Shown: piece by piece, positions 35,619 to 43,744 of the stretch
Layout of the letters: every line of letters begins with the position of its first letter
Position numbering within the stretch: the first letter of the stretch is position 1
Assembly (NCBI GenBank): GCA_021604725.1
Contig: BQJN01000016.1
Location: 1-55,586 of the forward strand
Direction of reading: 5' to 3'
DNA: 55,586 nt
Source: Lysobacteraceae bacterium
GTDB taxonomy: Bacteria; Pseudomonadota; Gammaproteobacteria; Xanthomonadales; BQJN01
Made by a program: the position numbers and the translations under genes
The notes under the pieces: generated by a model
What the model was told of the DNA's origin: nothing
Seen by the model: the letters and a program-made list of their open reading frames with translations, nothing else
The model's database searches: none

Positions 35619-35666
35619 AGCTACCGACATCGACGTGCTCGGCCTGGGACCAATCGTGGCCGCCCA

Positions 35667-36134
35667 TTACCTATTGCTCCAATTGCCGACGTCTGCGGCG
35701 TATTCTTCACCGCCGGGCTGACCATCGGCACCGTTGGAATAAACATCAACCTCACCATGCTGCCCAGGATTGAGGTACAGGTAAGGACGACCCCATGGGT
35801 CCAAAGGCAATTCCTCAATGTAGCCACCGCGCTTCCAGTTCGGCGCTTCCGGTCGACCCGATGGCTGGTTGACCAACGCCTCCAGACCTTGCTCGGTGCT
35901 GGGGTAGGTGTAGTTGTCCAGACGGTACATATTCAACGCGCTGACCAGCACCCGTACATCCTGCTTCGCCTTGACCACCCGCGCCTTGTCCGGCTCGTCC
36001 ATCAAGCGGGGAACGACGACGGCGGCGAGGATGCCAAGAATGACAACAACGACCAGTACTTCGATCAGGGTAAATCCACGGTGTAGGCTGCGCATGGTTG
36101 GTTTTGGCTTGGGTTTGGCTTGGTGGGCAAGCAT
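35667..36134 (-). CDS. gspG: Type II secretion major pseudopilin GspG
   Basis: 155 residues. The prepilin peptidase site is RGFTLIEVLVVVVILGILAA, preceded by a basic leader, and the mature part has the family blocks RVVKAKQDVRVLVSALNMYRLDN, YPSTEQGLEALV, KRGGYIEELPLDPWGRPY and the Ca-binding-loop-like NGADGQPGGE. The major pseudopilin builds the periplasmic piston of the type II system. I chose the ATG at 36134 because AGGAGT stands ten bases upstream; the ATG at 36095 would give a shorter leader without that site. gspH follows, now separated by repeat A3. Confidence 0.95.
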   Translation of the reverse strand: MLAHQAKPKPKPTMRSLHRGFTLIEVLVVVVILGILAAVVVPRLMDEPDKARVVKAKQDVRVLVSALNMYRLDNYTYPSTEQGLEALVNQPSGRPEAPNWKRGGYIEELPLDPWGRPYLYLNPGQHGEVDVYSNGADGQPGGEEYAADVGNWSNR

Positions 36135-36205
36135 AATCGAGTCACTCCTGGTGCGTCCATGAATTGCTGTGCAATCGGCAATGACAACTATTCGAGGGAT
36201 TAGAT

Positions 36206-37564
36206 TTGACCATTCGACAAGACAACAGCCACTGGCGTTCCCGTGATCTGGATGTGGTTTGGCATCCGTGCACACAGATGCAGGACCATGAAACCCTGCC
36301 GATGATCCCAATTGAGCGCGGGCGCGGCGTTTGGCTGCACGATTTTGATGGCAACAAATACATCGATGCGGTCAGCTCGTGGTGGGTCAATTTGTTCGGC
36401 CATGCCAACCCGTCTATCAATGCCGCCATTAGCAAACAGATGGACACGCTCGAGCATGTCATGCTGGCCGGCTTTTCCCATCAGGCGGTGATTGAACTGT
36501 CTGAGCGCCTGGTCGATATCACCCCGCCCGGATTGGACCGCGTGTTCTATGGCGACAACGGCTCGTCGGCGATCGAGATCGCGTTGAAGATGAGCTTTCA
36601 TTACCACGCCAATTGCGGCCACCCCGAACGCACCCGCTTCATCAACTTGAGCAACAGCTACCACGGCGAAACATTGGGCGCCCTGGCGGTCGGTGACGTG
36701 GCCCTGTACAAGGAAACCTATGGTCCGCTGATGATGGAGCCGATCACGGTGGATGCGCCAGATGCCTACGGGCTACCCAGAGAGCAATGGGCAGAGGCGG
36801 CACAGAACGGTCTGGCGAAAATGCGTAAGGCGCTTGAAGCGCACGCGCAACATACCTGCGCCGTCATCATTGAACCGCTGGTGCAATGCGCCGGCTCCAT
36901 GCGTATGTATGACCCCAGCTACCTGACCGGCTTGCGTCAACTTTGCGATGAATTTGGGGTGCATCTGATTGCCGATGAGATCGCCGTTGGCTTTGGTCGC
37001 ACCGGCACGCTGTTTGCGTGTGAGCAAGGCAACATCACTCCGGATTTCATGTGTTTGTCCAAAGGGCTGACCGGCGGTTACCTGCCGTTGTCGGCAGTGT
37101 TGACCAGCAACACGGTGTACCAGGCGTTTTACGACCGCTATGAAACGCTGAAAGGGTTTCTGCATTCGCACAGCTATACCGGTAACGCCCTGGCCTGCCG
37201 CGCTGCACTGGCCACTCTCGATCTGTTTGAGCAAAGTGATGTGCTGGGTAACAACCAATCCTTGGCTGAAACCTTGGGCCAGGCCATTGCTCCGCTGGCC
37301 GATCATCCGCAGGTCGGCGATGTTCGACAGACCGGCATGATCGCTGCAGTGGAAATGGTGCAGGACAAGCGAACGCATACGCCCTACCCCTGGCAGCAAC
37401 GCCGTGGCATGACCGTGTTTCAACATGCATTGACACGTGGTGTTTTGCTCAGGCCGCTGGGCAACGTGATCTACTTCATGCCCCCGTATGTCATCACCGA
37501 ACAGCAGATCCAACACGTCGCCAAAGTCGCCGCAGAAGGCATAGAACTGGCAACGCGGGATTGA
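36206..37564 (+). CDS. bioA: Adenosylmethionine-8-amino-7-oxononanoate aminotransferase
   Basis: 452 residues, class III PLP aminotransferase. The N-terminal VWHPCTQMQDHE and DAVSSWWVNLFGHANP are typical of BioA, the biotin-pathway enzyme that converts KAPA to DAPA with S-adenosylmethionine as amino donor. FYGDNGSSAIEIALKMSF, NSYHGETLGAL and IADEIAVGFGRTG form the cofactor site, and the PLP lysine is Lys286 in CLSKGLTGGYLPL. It begins with TTG at 36206 preceded by CGAGGGA at good spacing; no ATG fits. No other biotin genes are near. Downstream is a 540-bp repeat region. Confidence 0.94.
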   Translation: MTIRQDNSHWRSRDLDVVWHPCTQMQDHETLPMIPIERGRGVWLHDFDGNKYIDAVSSWWVNLFGHANPSINAAISKQMDTLEHVMLAGFSHQAVIELSERLVDITPPGLDRVFYGDNGSSAIEIALKMSFHYHANCGHPERTRFINLSNSYHGETLGALAVGDVALYKETYGPLMMEPITVDAPDAYGLPREQWAEAAQNGLAKMRKALEAHAQHTCAVIIEPLVQCAGSMRMYDPSYLTGLRQLCDEFGVHLIADEIAVGFGRTGTLFACEQGNITPDFMCLSKGLTGGYLPLSAVLTSNTVYQAFYDRYETLKGFLHSHSYTGNALACRAALATLDLFEQSDVLGNNQSLAETLGQAIAPLADHPQVGDVRQTGMIAAVEMVQDKRTHTPYPWQQRRGMTVFQHALTRGVLLRPLGNVIYFMPPYVITEQQIQHVAKVAAEGIELATRD

Positions 37565-37603
37565 ACGGAGCCTGACCAGGGCGCGCCCACCCCCCTCAAT
37601 CTT

Positions 37604-37658
37604 CAGGGAAGCTGCGTGTCCGCAGCCTGTGGATTCCGGATCAAGTCCGGAATGACGA
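37604..37658. repeat. Palindromic repeat family D, copy D1
   Basis: Two adjoining hairpins: GCTGCG/CGCAGC with loop TGTC, then ATTCCGGA-5 bp-TCCGGAAT (37633-37653). The second is the core of family D, also seen at 37895-38014, 42070-42147 and 42295-42320. This type of GTCATTCCGG hairpin repeat is widespread in proteobacterial intergenic DNA. Confidence 0.8.
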
Positions 37659-37721
37659 GGGGTGGGGCGGCTTTCGACGAAGTGGGTGGATCGCCTTGAC
37701 CAAGAGGTGGATCGCCTTAAG

Positions 37722-37866
37722 GAGGCTGTCGCGAAAGCCTCGCGCGATACAGGGATGTATCGCCATTTCGGTGGGTTTTAACCCATTGAAATGTAAGGGT
37801 TTCGAAAACCACGCTTTTCGGAATCCGTGGTGCTGCTAGTCCAGGACGGACTATTGCAACACCCTC
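37722..37866 (+). repeat. Family B multi-hairpin element, copy B1
   Basis: 145 bp from GAGGCTGTCGCG to GCAACACCCTC, flanked by TAAG on both sides (37718-37721 and 37867-37870). Internal stems: GCGATACA/TGTATCGC; CATTTC...GAAATG with an inner GGGTT/AACCC; GGGTTTCGA/TCGGAATCC with G-T pairs; TAGTCC/GGACTA. It is about 80% identical in feel to B2, with changes concentrated in paired positions; the identity was judged by eye. Confidence 0.87.
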
Positions 37867-37894
37867 TAAGGAAGAGAGTCAATGTGTCGTTTCA

Positions 37895-38014
37895 GCACCC
37901 ACGTCATTCCGGGCCTGGACCCGGAATCCAGAGTCAATGCACAGGGAAGCTGCGGACACGCAGCTTCCCTGAAGTCTATTCTAGACTTTGGTCCAGGCCC
38001 GGAATGAGGTGGGC
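37895..38014. repeat. 120-bp compound palindrome of family D, copy D2
   Basis: The left arm GTCATTCCGGGCCTGGAC and the right arm GTCCAGGCCCGGAATGA are near-perfect inverse copies. Between them lie CCGGAATCC and a perfect 13-bp hairpin CAGGGAAGCTGCG-GACA-CGCAGCTTCCCTG (37942-37971). The open frame that begins at 37988 starts within this repeat, so the M14 gene start was placed further downstream. Confidence 0.85.
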
Positions 38015-38104
38015 ACAAAGGGTCGGATGCGGACGCTGATCCAGCGGTGTGATACCTTGAGCCGCTGTACACGCCGACCTCGACTTGCGGGAGTGACCAA
38101 GACA

Positions 38105-40768
38105 ATGCGATGTGTCCTTTTTTGCCTGGCCCTGGCCAGTGTTAGCAGCCAGGCGGCCGAGCCGTTGTGGCCGGGCGTCGACTACGACCCCAGCGTTCCG
38201 ACCTTTGAACAAGTGCTCGGCTATGCGCCGGGTGAGCGGATCAGTTCCCATGCTGCGGTGATCAAATATTTCGACGCGTTGAAGGCGGCAAGACCGGATC
38301 AAGTGACCATCACCCCCTACGCTGAAAGCTGGCAAGGCCGATCGCTGATCTACGTCAGCCTTGTCGGTGTTGGCCAAACCGATCGATTGCAACAGCTGCA
38401 ACAAGGCATGCAGCAACTGGCCAACCCTGCCAACTTGTCGGCCGCTGAAGCAGACCGCCTGATCGATGCGTTGCCGGCTTCAGCCTGGTTGGCCTATGCC
38501 GTGCATGGCAATGAAATCTCTTCTACCGACGCGGCGATGATGACGGCCTATCACTTGCTGGCCGCTCGCAACGATGCGGTGGTTGAGCAGATTCTGGCCA
38601 ATACGGTGGTCTTTATCGACCCGTTGCAAAACCCGGATGGCCGCGACCGTTTTGTGCACAATTATTACAACACGCTGGGCAGTCAGCCTGATGCCGACCC
38701 CTACGCGGCAGAACACGATGAACCCTGGCCGTCGGGACGCGTCAATCACTACCTGTTTGACATGAACCGAGACTGGATTGCGCTCACGCAACCGGAGACG
38801 CGCGGTCGCATTGCCGCCTTGCTGAAGTGGCAACCGCTAGTGTTTGTCGACGTCCACGAAATGGGCAGCAACTCAACGTACTATTTCGCACCCGAAGCCG
38901 TGCCCTACAATCCGCACCTGGCCAGCGGGCAGCGCGCCAGCTTGCAACTGTTTGGCAAGAACAACGCGCACTGGTTTGATCAGTTCGGTATCGACTACTT
39001 CACGCGCGAAGTGTTTGATGCCTTTTACCCGGGCTATGGTGCCAGCTGGCCATCCTACTTTGGCTCGGTGGCGATGACGTACGAGCAGGCGTCAACCGGT
39101 GGCCATGTGATTCGTCGGCGCAATGGCACGGACTTGAGCTACCGCACGGCGGTTCGAAACCATTTCGTCAGCTCGATCTCAACCGTGCAGGCCACAGCGG
39201 TCAACCGCGAACGCTTGCTCGCTGATTTCCATGCCTACAAACAAAGCGCCATCGACGAAGGCCGCAACGGCGACATTCGCAACTATCTGATCAATGTCGC
39301 AAACAACCGCGCCGGTGCCAACAAGCTGGCCGGTTTGCTGGTTGAACAAGGCGTGCGGGTTGAGCGTGCAGAATCGACTTTCAAAGCCTGTGGTGTCGAT
39401 TACGCTGCGGGCAGTTACAAGATTGACCTGGCCCAGCCGGCGAAGCGGCTAATTCGCACCTTGCTAGATAGCAACGTGCCAATGCCGGAAGACTTTGTCA
39501 CCGAACAGGAACGCCGTCGCCAAAAGGACTTGCCACATGACATTTACGATGTGACCGCCTGGTCGCTACCGCTGATGTTCAATGTTGAGGTCAACGCTTG
39601 CGATCGCACCGGCAATGCCAGTTTCGACCAAGCCGGCAGCGACTGGGCCAGACCAGGCGCGCCCCCGCAAAACCGGGCCAGCGTCGCCTATCTGGTGCCA
39701 TGGGGTGATCTGAGCGCGGTGAAACTGCTGACCGAGGCGTTTACTCAGGGGCTTAAGGTTAAAAGCAGCAACAAGCCGTTCACCCAGAGCGGTCGGAAGT
39801 TCCCGGCCGGCACGCTGATCTTCAAGGTCGACGACAATGCTGAGAACTTGCACCAGACCTTGACCGATTTGAGCAACACTACCGGTGCCGATGTCATCGC
39901 CATCTCCGACAGCTGGGTCGAGGACGGGCCTAACTACGGCAGTCAAAATGTGGTCGACTTGTTTGCACCCCGCATTGCCATGGCCTGGGACAGCCCGACC
40001 AGCGTCTACGGCGCTGGCAATACGCGCTACGTCATAGAGCAGCAACTGGGCTATCCGGTGTCAGTCATTCGCACAGCGCAGTTGGCGCGCATGGATTTGC
40101 GCCGCTACGACGTGGTGATCCTGCCCGAGCAGGGCTTTCGCGGCAGCTATCAGCGCACGCTGGGTGCTGCTGGCGCCGCCAACCTGGCGCAATGGGTTGA
40201 AAGCGGTGGCACGCTGATTGGCCTGGGCAGTGCCTTGCGCTACCTGACCGACCCAGACAACGATTTGATGGCCTTGCGTCGTGAAAAGGCGTTTACCGAT
40301 AAAGACGAAAGCAAAGCCAGTGATGAGGCCACCGTGGCCGGCACCCTGATCGAAAGCGAACAGGAACTGCTTGCGCAGATCGAACCCGAATCGCAGGGTC
40401 CGGATACTGTGCCTGGCGTATTGGTGCGCGCCAAAACAGACAGCGATCACTGGCTGACCGCAGGTATCGCTGAAACGCTCAACGTGCTGGTTCGTGGCCC
40501 AGACGTCTACGCGCCCTTGCCTCTGGATGAAGGCAGCAACGTTGTGCGCTTCGCCGCCGCCGATGAGCTGGTGGCATCAGGTCACCTGTGGGAAGAAAAT
40601 CGCAAACAACTGGCCTTCAAGCCGTTCGTCGCGGTGCAAGCCAGTGGGCGTGGTCACTACATTGGCTTTACCCATGACCCCAACTATCGCGCCTACCTCG
40701 ATGGCCTGAACGTCATCTTTGCCGCGGCACTGTTTAGGGCACCTGCCCACGCCACCGTATTGAGATGA
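38105..40768 (+). CDS. Exported M14 family zinc carboxypeptidase
   Basis: 887 residues with a signal peptide (MRCVLFCLALASVSSQA). Zinc ligands His134 and Glu137 in AVHGNEISS and His251 in VDVHEMGSN; substrate-binding NPDGRDRF and DMNRDW; catalytic Glu327 in AMTYEQAS. The long C-terminal half (about residues 430-887) has no obvious catalytic motif and resembles a glutamine-amidotransferase-like or accessory beta domain (YDVVILPEQGFRGSY, GTLIGLGSALRYL). Members of this large subgroup trim peptides outside the cytoplasm. The ATG at 38105 opens the signal peptide. The MacA-like adaptor gene follows after 4 bp, so the two are co-expressed. Confidence 0.9.
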   Translation: MRCVLFCLALASVSSQAAEPLWPGVDYDPSVPTFEQVLGYAPGERISSHAAVIKYFDALKAARPDQVTITPYAESWQGRSLIYVSLVGVGQTDRLQQLQQGMQQLANPANLSAAEADRLIDALPASAWLAYAVHGNEISSTDAAMMTAYHLLAARNDAVVEQILANTVVFIDPLQNPDGRDRFVHNYYNTLGSQPDADPYAAEHDEPWPSGRVNHYLFDMNRDWIALTQPETRGRIAALLKWQPLVFVDVHEMGSNSTYYFAPEAVPYNPHLASGQRASLQLFGKNNAHWFDQFGIDYFTREVFDAFYPGYGASWPSYFGSVAMTYEQASTGGHVIRRRNGTDLSYRTAVRNHFVSSISTVQATAVNRERLLADFHAYKQSAIDEGRNGDIRNYLINVANNRAGANKLAGLLVEQGVRVERAESTFKACGVDYAAGSYKIDLAQPAKRLIRTLLDSNVPMPEDFVTEQERRRQKDLPHDIYDVTAWSLPLMFNVEVNACDRTGNASFDQAGSDWARPGAPPQNRASVAYLVPWGDLSAVKLLTEAFTQGLKVKSSNKPFTQSGRKFPAGTLIFKVDDNAENLHQTLTDLSNTTGADVIAISDSWVEDGPNYGSQNVVDLFAPRIAMAWDSPTSVYGAGNTRYVIEQQLGYPVSVIRTAQLARMDLRRYDVVILPEQGFRGSYQRTLGAAGAANLAQWVESGGTLIGLGSALRYLTDPDNDLMALRREKAFTDKDESKASDEATVAGTLIESEQELLAQIEPESQGPDTVPGVLVRAKTDSDHWLTAGIAETLNVLVRGPDVYAPLPLDEGSNVVRFAAADELVASGHLWEENRKQLAFKPFVAVQASGRGHYIGFTHDPNYRAYLDGLNVIFAAALFRAPAHATVLR

Positions 40769-40772
40769 ACCG

Positions 40773-41990
40773 ATGAGCAACGCCGATCTACTGGCCGAGT
40801 TAAAGATTGATCGCACTGACCAGGCAGCTGATGAAGGCCGCAGTCTGACCTGGCTGTGGGTGGTGATCGTGGTGCTCCTGATGGCGGCGGGGGCATGGTA
40901 CTTTTTGCGCCCACAAGCAACGGTGGTCACCATCGCTACCGCCCGCACCGCACCCAGTGATGTACAGGCCAGCAGCGTGCTCGATGCCTCCGGGTATGTC
41001 ACGGCGCGGCGCATCGCAACTGTGTCGTCGAAAGTGACCGGCAAGGTCGCTGAAGTGCTGATCGAAGAAGGCATGGAAGTGACGGAAGGTCAGGTGCTGG
41101 CACGGCTGGATGACTCTTCGGAGCGTGCTGACTTCCGCCTGGCCAAGGCGCAACAGGAAGCCGCCAGGGTCCGCCTGAACGAACTGAATGTGCAGCTGGT
41201 GGAGGCCGAAAAAGCATTGCGCCGAACCCAGGACCTGCAGTCCAGGCAACTGGCCTCGGCCGCCGACCTGGATGCTGCCGTGTCGCGCGCCGAAACGCTG
41301 AAGGCGAGACTGGCCAGCGGCAAGGAAGATGTGGAAGTCGCAAGCCAGGCCGTTGCCGTGCAGCAACGCCGACTCGACGACATGGTGATTCGCGCACCGT
41401 TCGAAGGCGTCGTTATCGCCAAGGCGGCACAGCCCGGTGAAATGATTTCGCCCATTTCAGCCGGTTCCGGCTTTACCCGAACCGGGATTGGCACCATCGT
41501 CGACATGCAGTCGCTGGAAATCGAGGTTGACGTCAACGAGGCCTACATTCAACGCGTCGAAACCGGTCAACGGGTGACGGCCACTCTGGATGCTTACCCA
41601 GACTGGAAGATTGGTGCCAGCGTGATTGCCATCATTCCCACGGCAGACCGCCAAAAGGCCACGGTCCGCGTTCGGATTGGCTTCGACCAGCTAGACCCGC
41701 GCATTCTTCCTGATATGGGGGTCAAAGTTGCATTTCACTCCGAACAACCCACATCCAGCGTCGCCGCCGCTGCGACGGCTGTGTTGATACCGGCTGGCGC
41801 GCTGCGCCGAGACGGCAGTCAGGACATCGTGTTTGTGGTCCGCGATGCGGTCGCGACCCGGCAGGCGGTGCGAACTGATGGACGTGTTGGCGATCAGCTA
41901 CGTATCGTTGCGGGGTTAAGGGCCGGCGAATCGGTGATTGTCGATAGCCCTGCCGAGTTGGAAGATGGCATGGCCGTGAAAGTGCCGTAG
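40773..41990 (+). CDS. Inner-membrane-anchored efflux adaptor (HlyD/MacA type)
   Basis: 405 residues. A short cytoplasmic N-terminus, one membrane helix (LTWLWVVIVVLLMAAGAWYFL), then the lipoyl half VTGKVAEVLIEEGMEVTEGQVLARLDD, a coiled-coil hairpin, the second lipoyl half DDMVIRAPFEGVVIAKAAQPGEMISP, a beta-barrel domain and a C-terminal domain ending ESVIVDSPAELEDGMAVKVP. This is the adaptor class that works with MacB-like ABC exporters; the matching ATPase and permeases follow at 43055-46082, separated by repeats and a peroxiredoxin gene. Linked to the M14 peptidase gene by a 4-bp gap. Confidence 0.9.
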   Translation: MSNADLLAELKIDRTDQAADEGRSLTWLWVVIVVLLMAAGAWYFLRPQATVVTIATARTAPSDVQASSVLDASGYVTARRIATVSSKVTGKVAEVLIEEGMEVTEGQVLARLDDSSERADFRLAKAQQEAARVRLNELNVQLVEAEKALRRTQDLQSRQLASAADLDAAVSRAETLKARLASGKEDVEVASQAVAVQQRRLDDMVIRAPFEGVVIAKAAQPGEMISPISAGSGFTRTGIGTIVDMQSLEIEVDVNEAYIQRVETGQRVTATLDAYPDWKIGASVIAIIPTADRQKATVRVRIGFDQLDPRILPDMGVKVAFHSEQPTSSVAAAATAVLIPAGALRRDGSQDIVFVVRDAVATRQAVRTDGRVGDQLRIVAGLRAGESVIVDSPAELEDGMAVKVP

Positions 41991-42069
41991 CCGGGTCGTC
42001 CAGCACCCCGAACGTTTCAGCTCGAAGCGACGCGATCACAAGCCGGCCCCGGGCGCCCTTGCATGAACT

Positions 42070-42147
42070 GTCATACCGGACTCGATCCGGAATCCACAGG
42101 CTGCGCCCGCAGCGTCCCTGGTATTGATTCTGGATTCCGGGTGAAGC
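42070..42147. repeat. Family D repeat, copy D3
   Basis: GTCATACCGGA...TCCGGAATCC, then a GCTGCG/CGCAGC-type hairpin and an inverse GGATTCCGGG arm, the same order as D2 but decayed. It lies in the 425-bp gap between the adaptor and peroxiredoxin genes. Confidence 0.75.
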
Positions 42148-42153
42148 GGATTT

Positions 42154-42271
42154 AGAGCGAGTGCCCCAAGGCACTCGATCCCGCTGAACGACTCGACACT
42201 GACGTCGAGGCTGGGGTGCCGTCAGAAGAGCAAACGTTTCGCCAGGGATGGCTACGCCACTCGTCTACCCA
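42154..42271. repeat. Fragment of the C-type repeat with a GAGTGCC hairpin
   Basis: Begins with the perfect hairpin CGAGTGCC-CCAA-GGCACTCG (42158-42177), followed by GAACGACTCGACACTGACGTCGAGGCTGGGG-like sequence and a TCGCCAGGGATGGC end. The parts match pieces of the tandem repeats at 54397-55181 and the hairpin at 55019, so it is a degraded relative of that array. Confidence 0.7.
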
Positions 42272-42294
42272 CTTGCGTCAAAGCCCCCCCTCCC

Positions 42295-42320
42295 GTCATT
42301 CCGGACTTGATCCGGAATCC
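42295..42320. repeat. Family D repeat, copy D4 (core hairpin)
   Basis: GTCATTCCGGACTTGATCCGG type core: ATTCCGGA (42298-42305), CTTGA loop, TCCGGAAT (42311-42318). It sits about 95 bp upstream of the peroxiredoxin start. Confidence 0.85.
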
Positions 42321-42415
42321 ACGAAGCGTAGCTGTCTACAACGTCCGCCTGTTTTCACCGCACATTCACAACATCGCGTTAAACTGGTGGTCGGATCATG
42401 CATTTGGAGACTTCG

Positions 42416-42940
42416 ATGTCTAAAATCCTTGCCCTCGCTCTGCTAGCCTTCAGCCTTGCTGCGACGGCGCAACAAGGCCTCACCGGCCAATTGGCGCCTG
42501 ACTTCACATTACCTGATCAGGATGGTCAGATGCATTCCCTGTCGGACTATCGTGGCAAATGGTTGGTGATGTATTTCTATCCGCGCGATGACACCCCGGG
42601 ATGCACGGTAGAGGCGCAGGCCTTTCGCGATGCCAAAGATCAGTTTGATCAGAAAAACACGGTCATCCTTGGTGTATCGACGGATGATGTCGAGTCTCAC
42701 CAGGCCTTCCACAGCAAATACGGGCTGAACTTCGACTTGCTGGCTGATGACGACAACACAGTCACCGAAGCCTATGACGTACTGGGCGGCGTGGCATTGA
42801 TCCGCTATGCCAAGCGTCAGACCTTCATAATTGACCCGGAAGGCAACGTCGTTAAGCATTTTGAAGACGTCGATCCCAACACCCACGTTGAGCAGGTGAT
42901 GACGGCGCTGAATGATATTCAATCGATGGCGAACGCCTAG
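42416..42940 (+). CDS. Exported thioredoxin-dependent peroxiredoxin (BCP/PrxQ type)
   Basis: 174 residues, with a signal-like N-terminus (MSKILALALLAFSLAATAQ), so probably periplasmic. The catalytic motif is YPRDDTPGCTVEAQAF with peroxidatic Cys63; PrxQ enzymes often have a second Cys five residues on, but here that position is Gln, so it is a 1-Cys type. Further family blocks: APDFTLPDQDGQMHSLSDYRGKWLV and TFIIDPEGNVVKHFEDVDPNTH. Reduces peroxides. A TATGC-like start context and an upstream in-frame ATG at 42398 exist; 42416 begins at the signal peptide. It sits inside an otherwise coherent ABC-efflux gene set. Confidence 0.9.
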   Translation: MSKILALALLAFSLAATAQQGLTGQLAPDFTLPDQDGQMHSLSDYRGKWLVMYFYPRDDTPGCTVEAQAFRDAKDQFDQKNTVILGVSTDDVESHQAFHSKYGLNFDLLADDDNTVTEAYDVLGGVALIRYAKRQTFIIDPEGNVVKHFEDVDPNTHVEQVMTALNDIQSMANA

Positions 42941-43054
42941 CCTGGAGACACCTGACAGTCGTCACCTCCAAGTCCTGACAGCGAACTCTACGCGGCAAGC
43001 CTGCGAATCGGTTACGATTGAGCCCATACTCCATCTTGAGGCAGAGGGGCCGGT

Positions 43055-43744
43055 ATGAGCGAGTCTTTGGTCAGTGTCCGTGACGTCAGCAAACGCTATG
43101 TGAAAGGCAAGGAAAGGGTCGAGGTTTTGCATAGCCTCGACCTGGAAGTGCCAGCCGGTGATTTTCTCGCTTTGATGGGCCCCAGCGGCTCGGGCAAGAC
43201 CACCTTGCTCAATCTGATAGGCGGCCTGGACACGCCCAGCTCCGGCACCATCTCCATCGGCGGTGACCGCATCGACCAGATGTCGTCCGCACAATTGGCT
43301 CGCTGGCGCGCTCGCAACGTCGGCTTCATCTTTCAGTTCTACAATCTGTTGCCAGTGCTCACTGCGCAGCGCAATGTAGAGCTGCCGTTGCTGTTGACCA
43401 AACTTGGCGCATCGGAACGCAAGCGCCGAGCGCTCACCGCCTTGAAGGTAGTCGGTCTGGAAGATCGAGCAAAGCACTACCCACGAGAGTTGTCGGGCGG
43501 CCAGGAACAACGCGTTGCCATTGCCCGCGCCTTCGTCAGCGACCCGACATTGTTGCTGGCCGACGAGCCGACCGGTGACCTTGATCGCGAGACGGCCGAT
43601 GAAGTGCTCGATCTGTTGCAGATCCTCAACCGTGAACACGGCAAAACCATCATTATGGTGACGCATGACCCACGGGCAGCCGACCATGCCAAGCGCACGG
43701 TTCACCTGGACAAGGGCTCACTGGTCGACCAGGCAGCAGCATGA
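43055..43744 (+). CDS. ABC transporter ATPase (LolD/MacB-like)
   Basis: 229 residues, one complete cassette: Walker [11 protein letters not shown]-loop [14 protein letters not shown], signature [14 protein letters not shown], Walker [13 protein letters not shown] and the H-loop IIMVTHD. The NLLPVLT stretch after the Q-loop is typical of the LolD/MacB/FtsE branch, which moves by mechanotransmission rather than import. A GAGG-type ribosome-binding site precedes the ATG. The stop overlaps the first permease gene by four bases (ATGA). Confidence 0.94.
   Translation: MSESLVSVRDVSKRYVKGKERVEVLHSLDLEVPAGDFLALMGPSGSGKTTLLNLIGGLDTPSSGTISIGGDRIDQMSSAQLARWRARNVGFIFQFYNLLPVLTAQRNVELPLLLTKLGASERKRRALTALKVVGLEDRAKHYPRELSGGQEQRVAIARAFVSDPTLLLADEPTGDLDRETADEVLDLLQILNREHGKTIIMVTHDPRAADHAKRTVHLDKGSLVDQAAA

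Noticed and set aside
36773..37516. A 247-codon open frame opposite bioA
   Set aside because: Antisense of a conserved aminotransferase core with no recognisable protein features.
37988..38104. N-terminal extension of the M14 peptidase
   Set aside because: The extension begins inside palindrome D2 and would bury the signal peptide that starts at 38105.
42962..43705. A 247-codon open frame opposite the ABC ATPase
   Set aside because: Antisense of a complete ABC cassette; no independent evidence.
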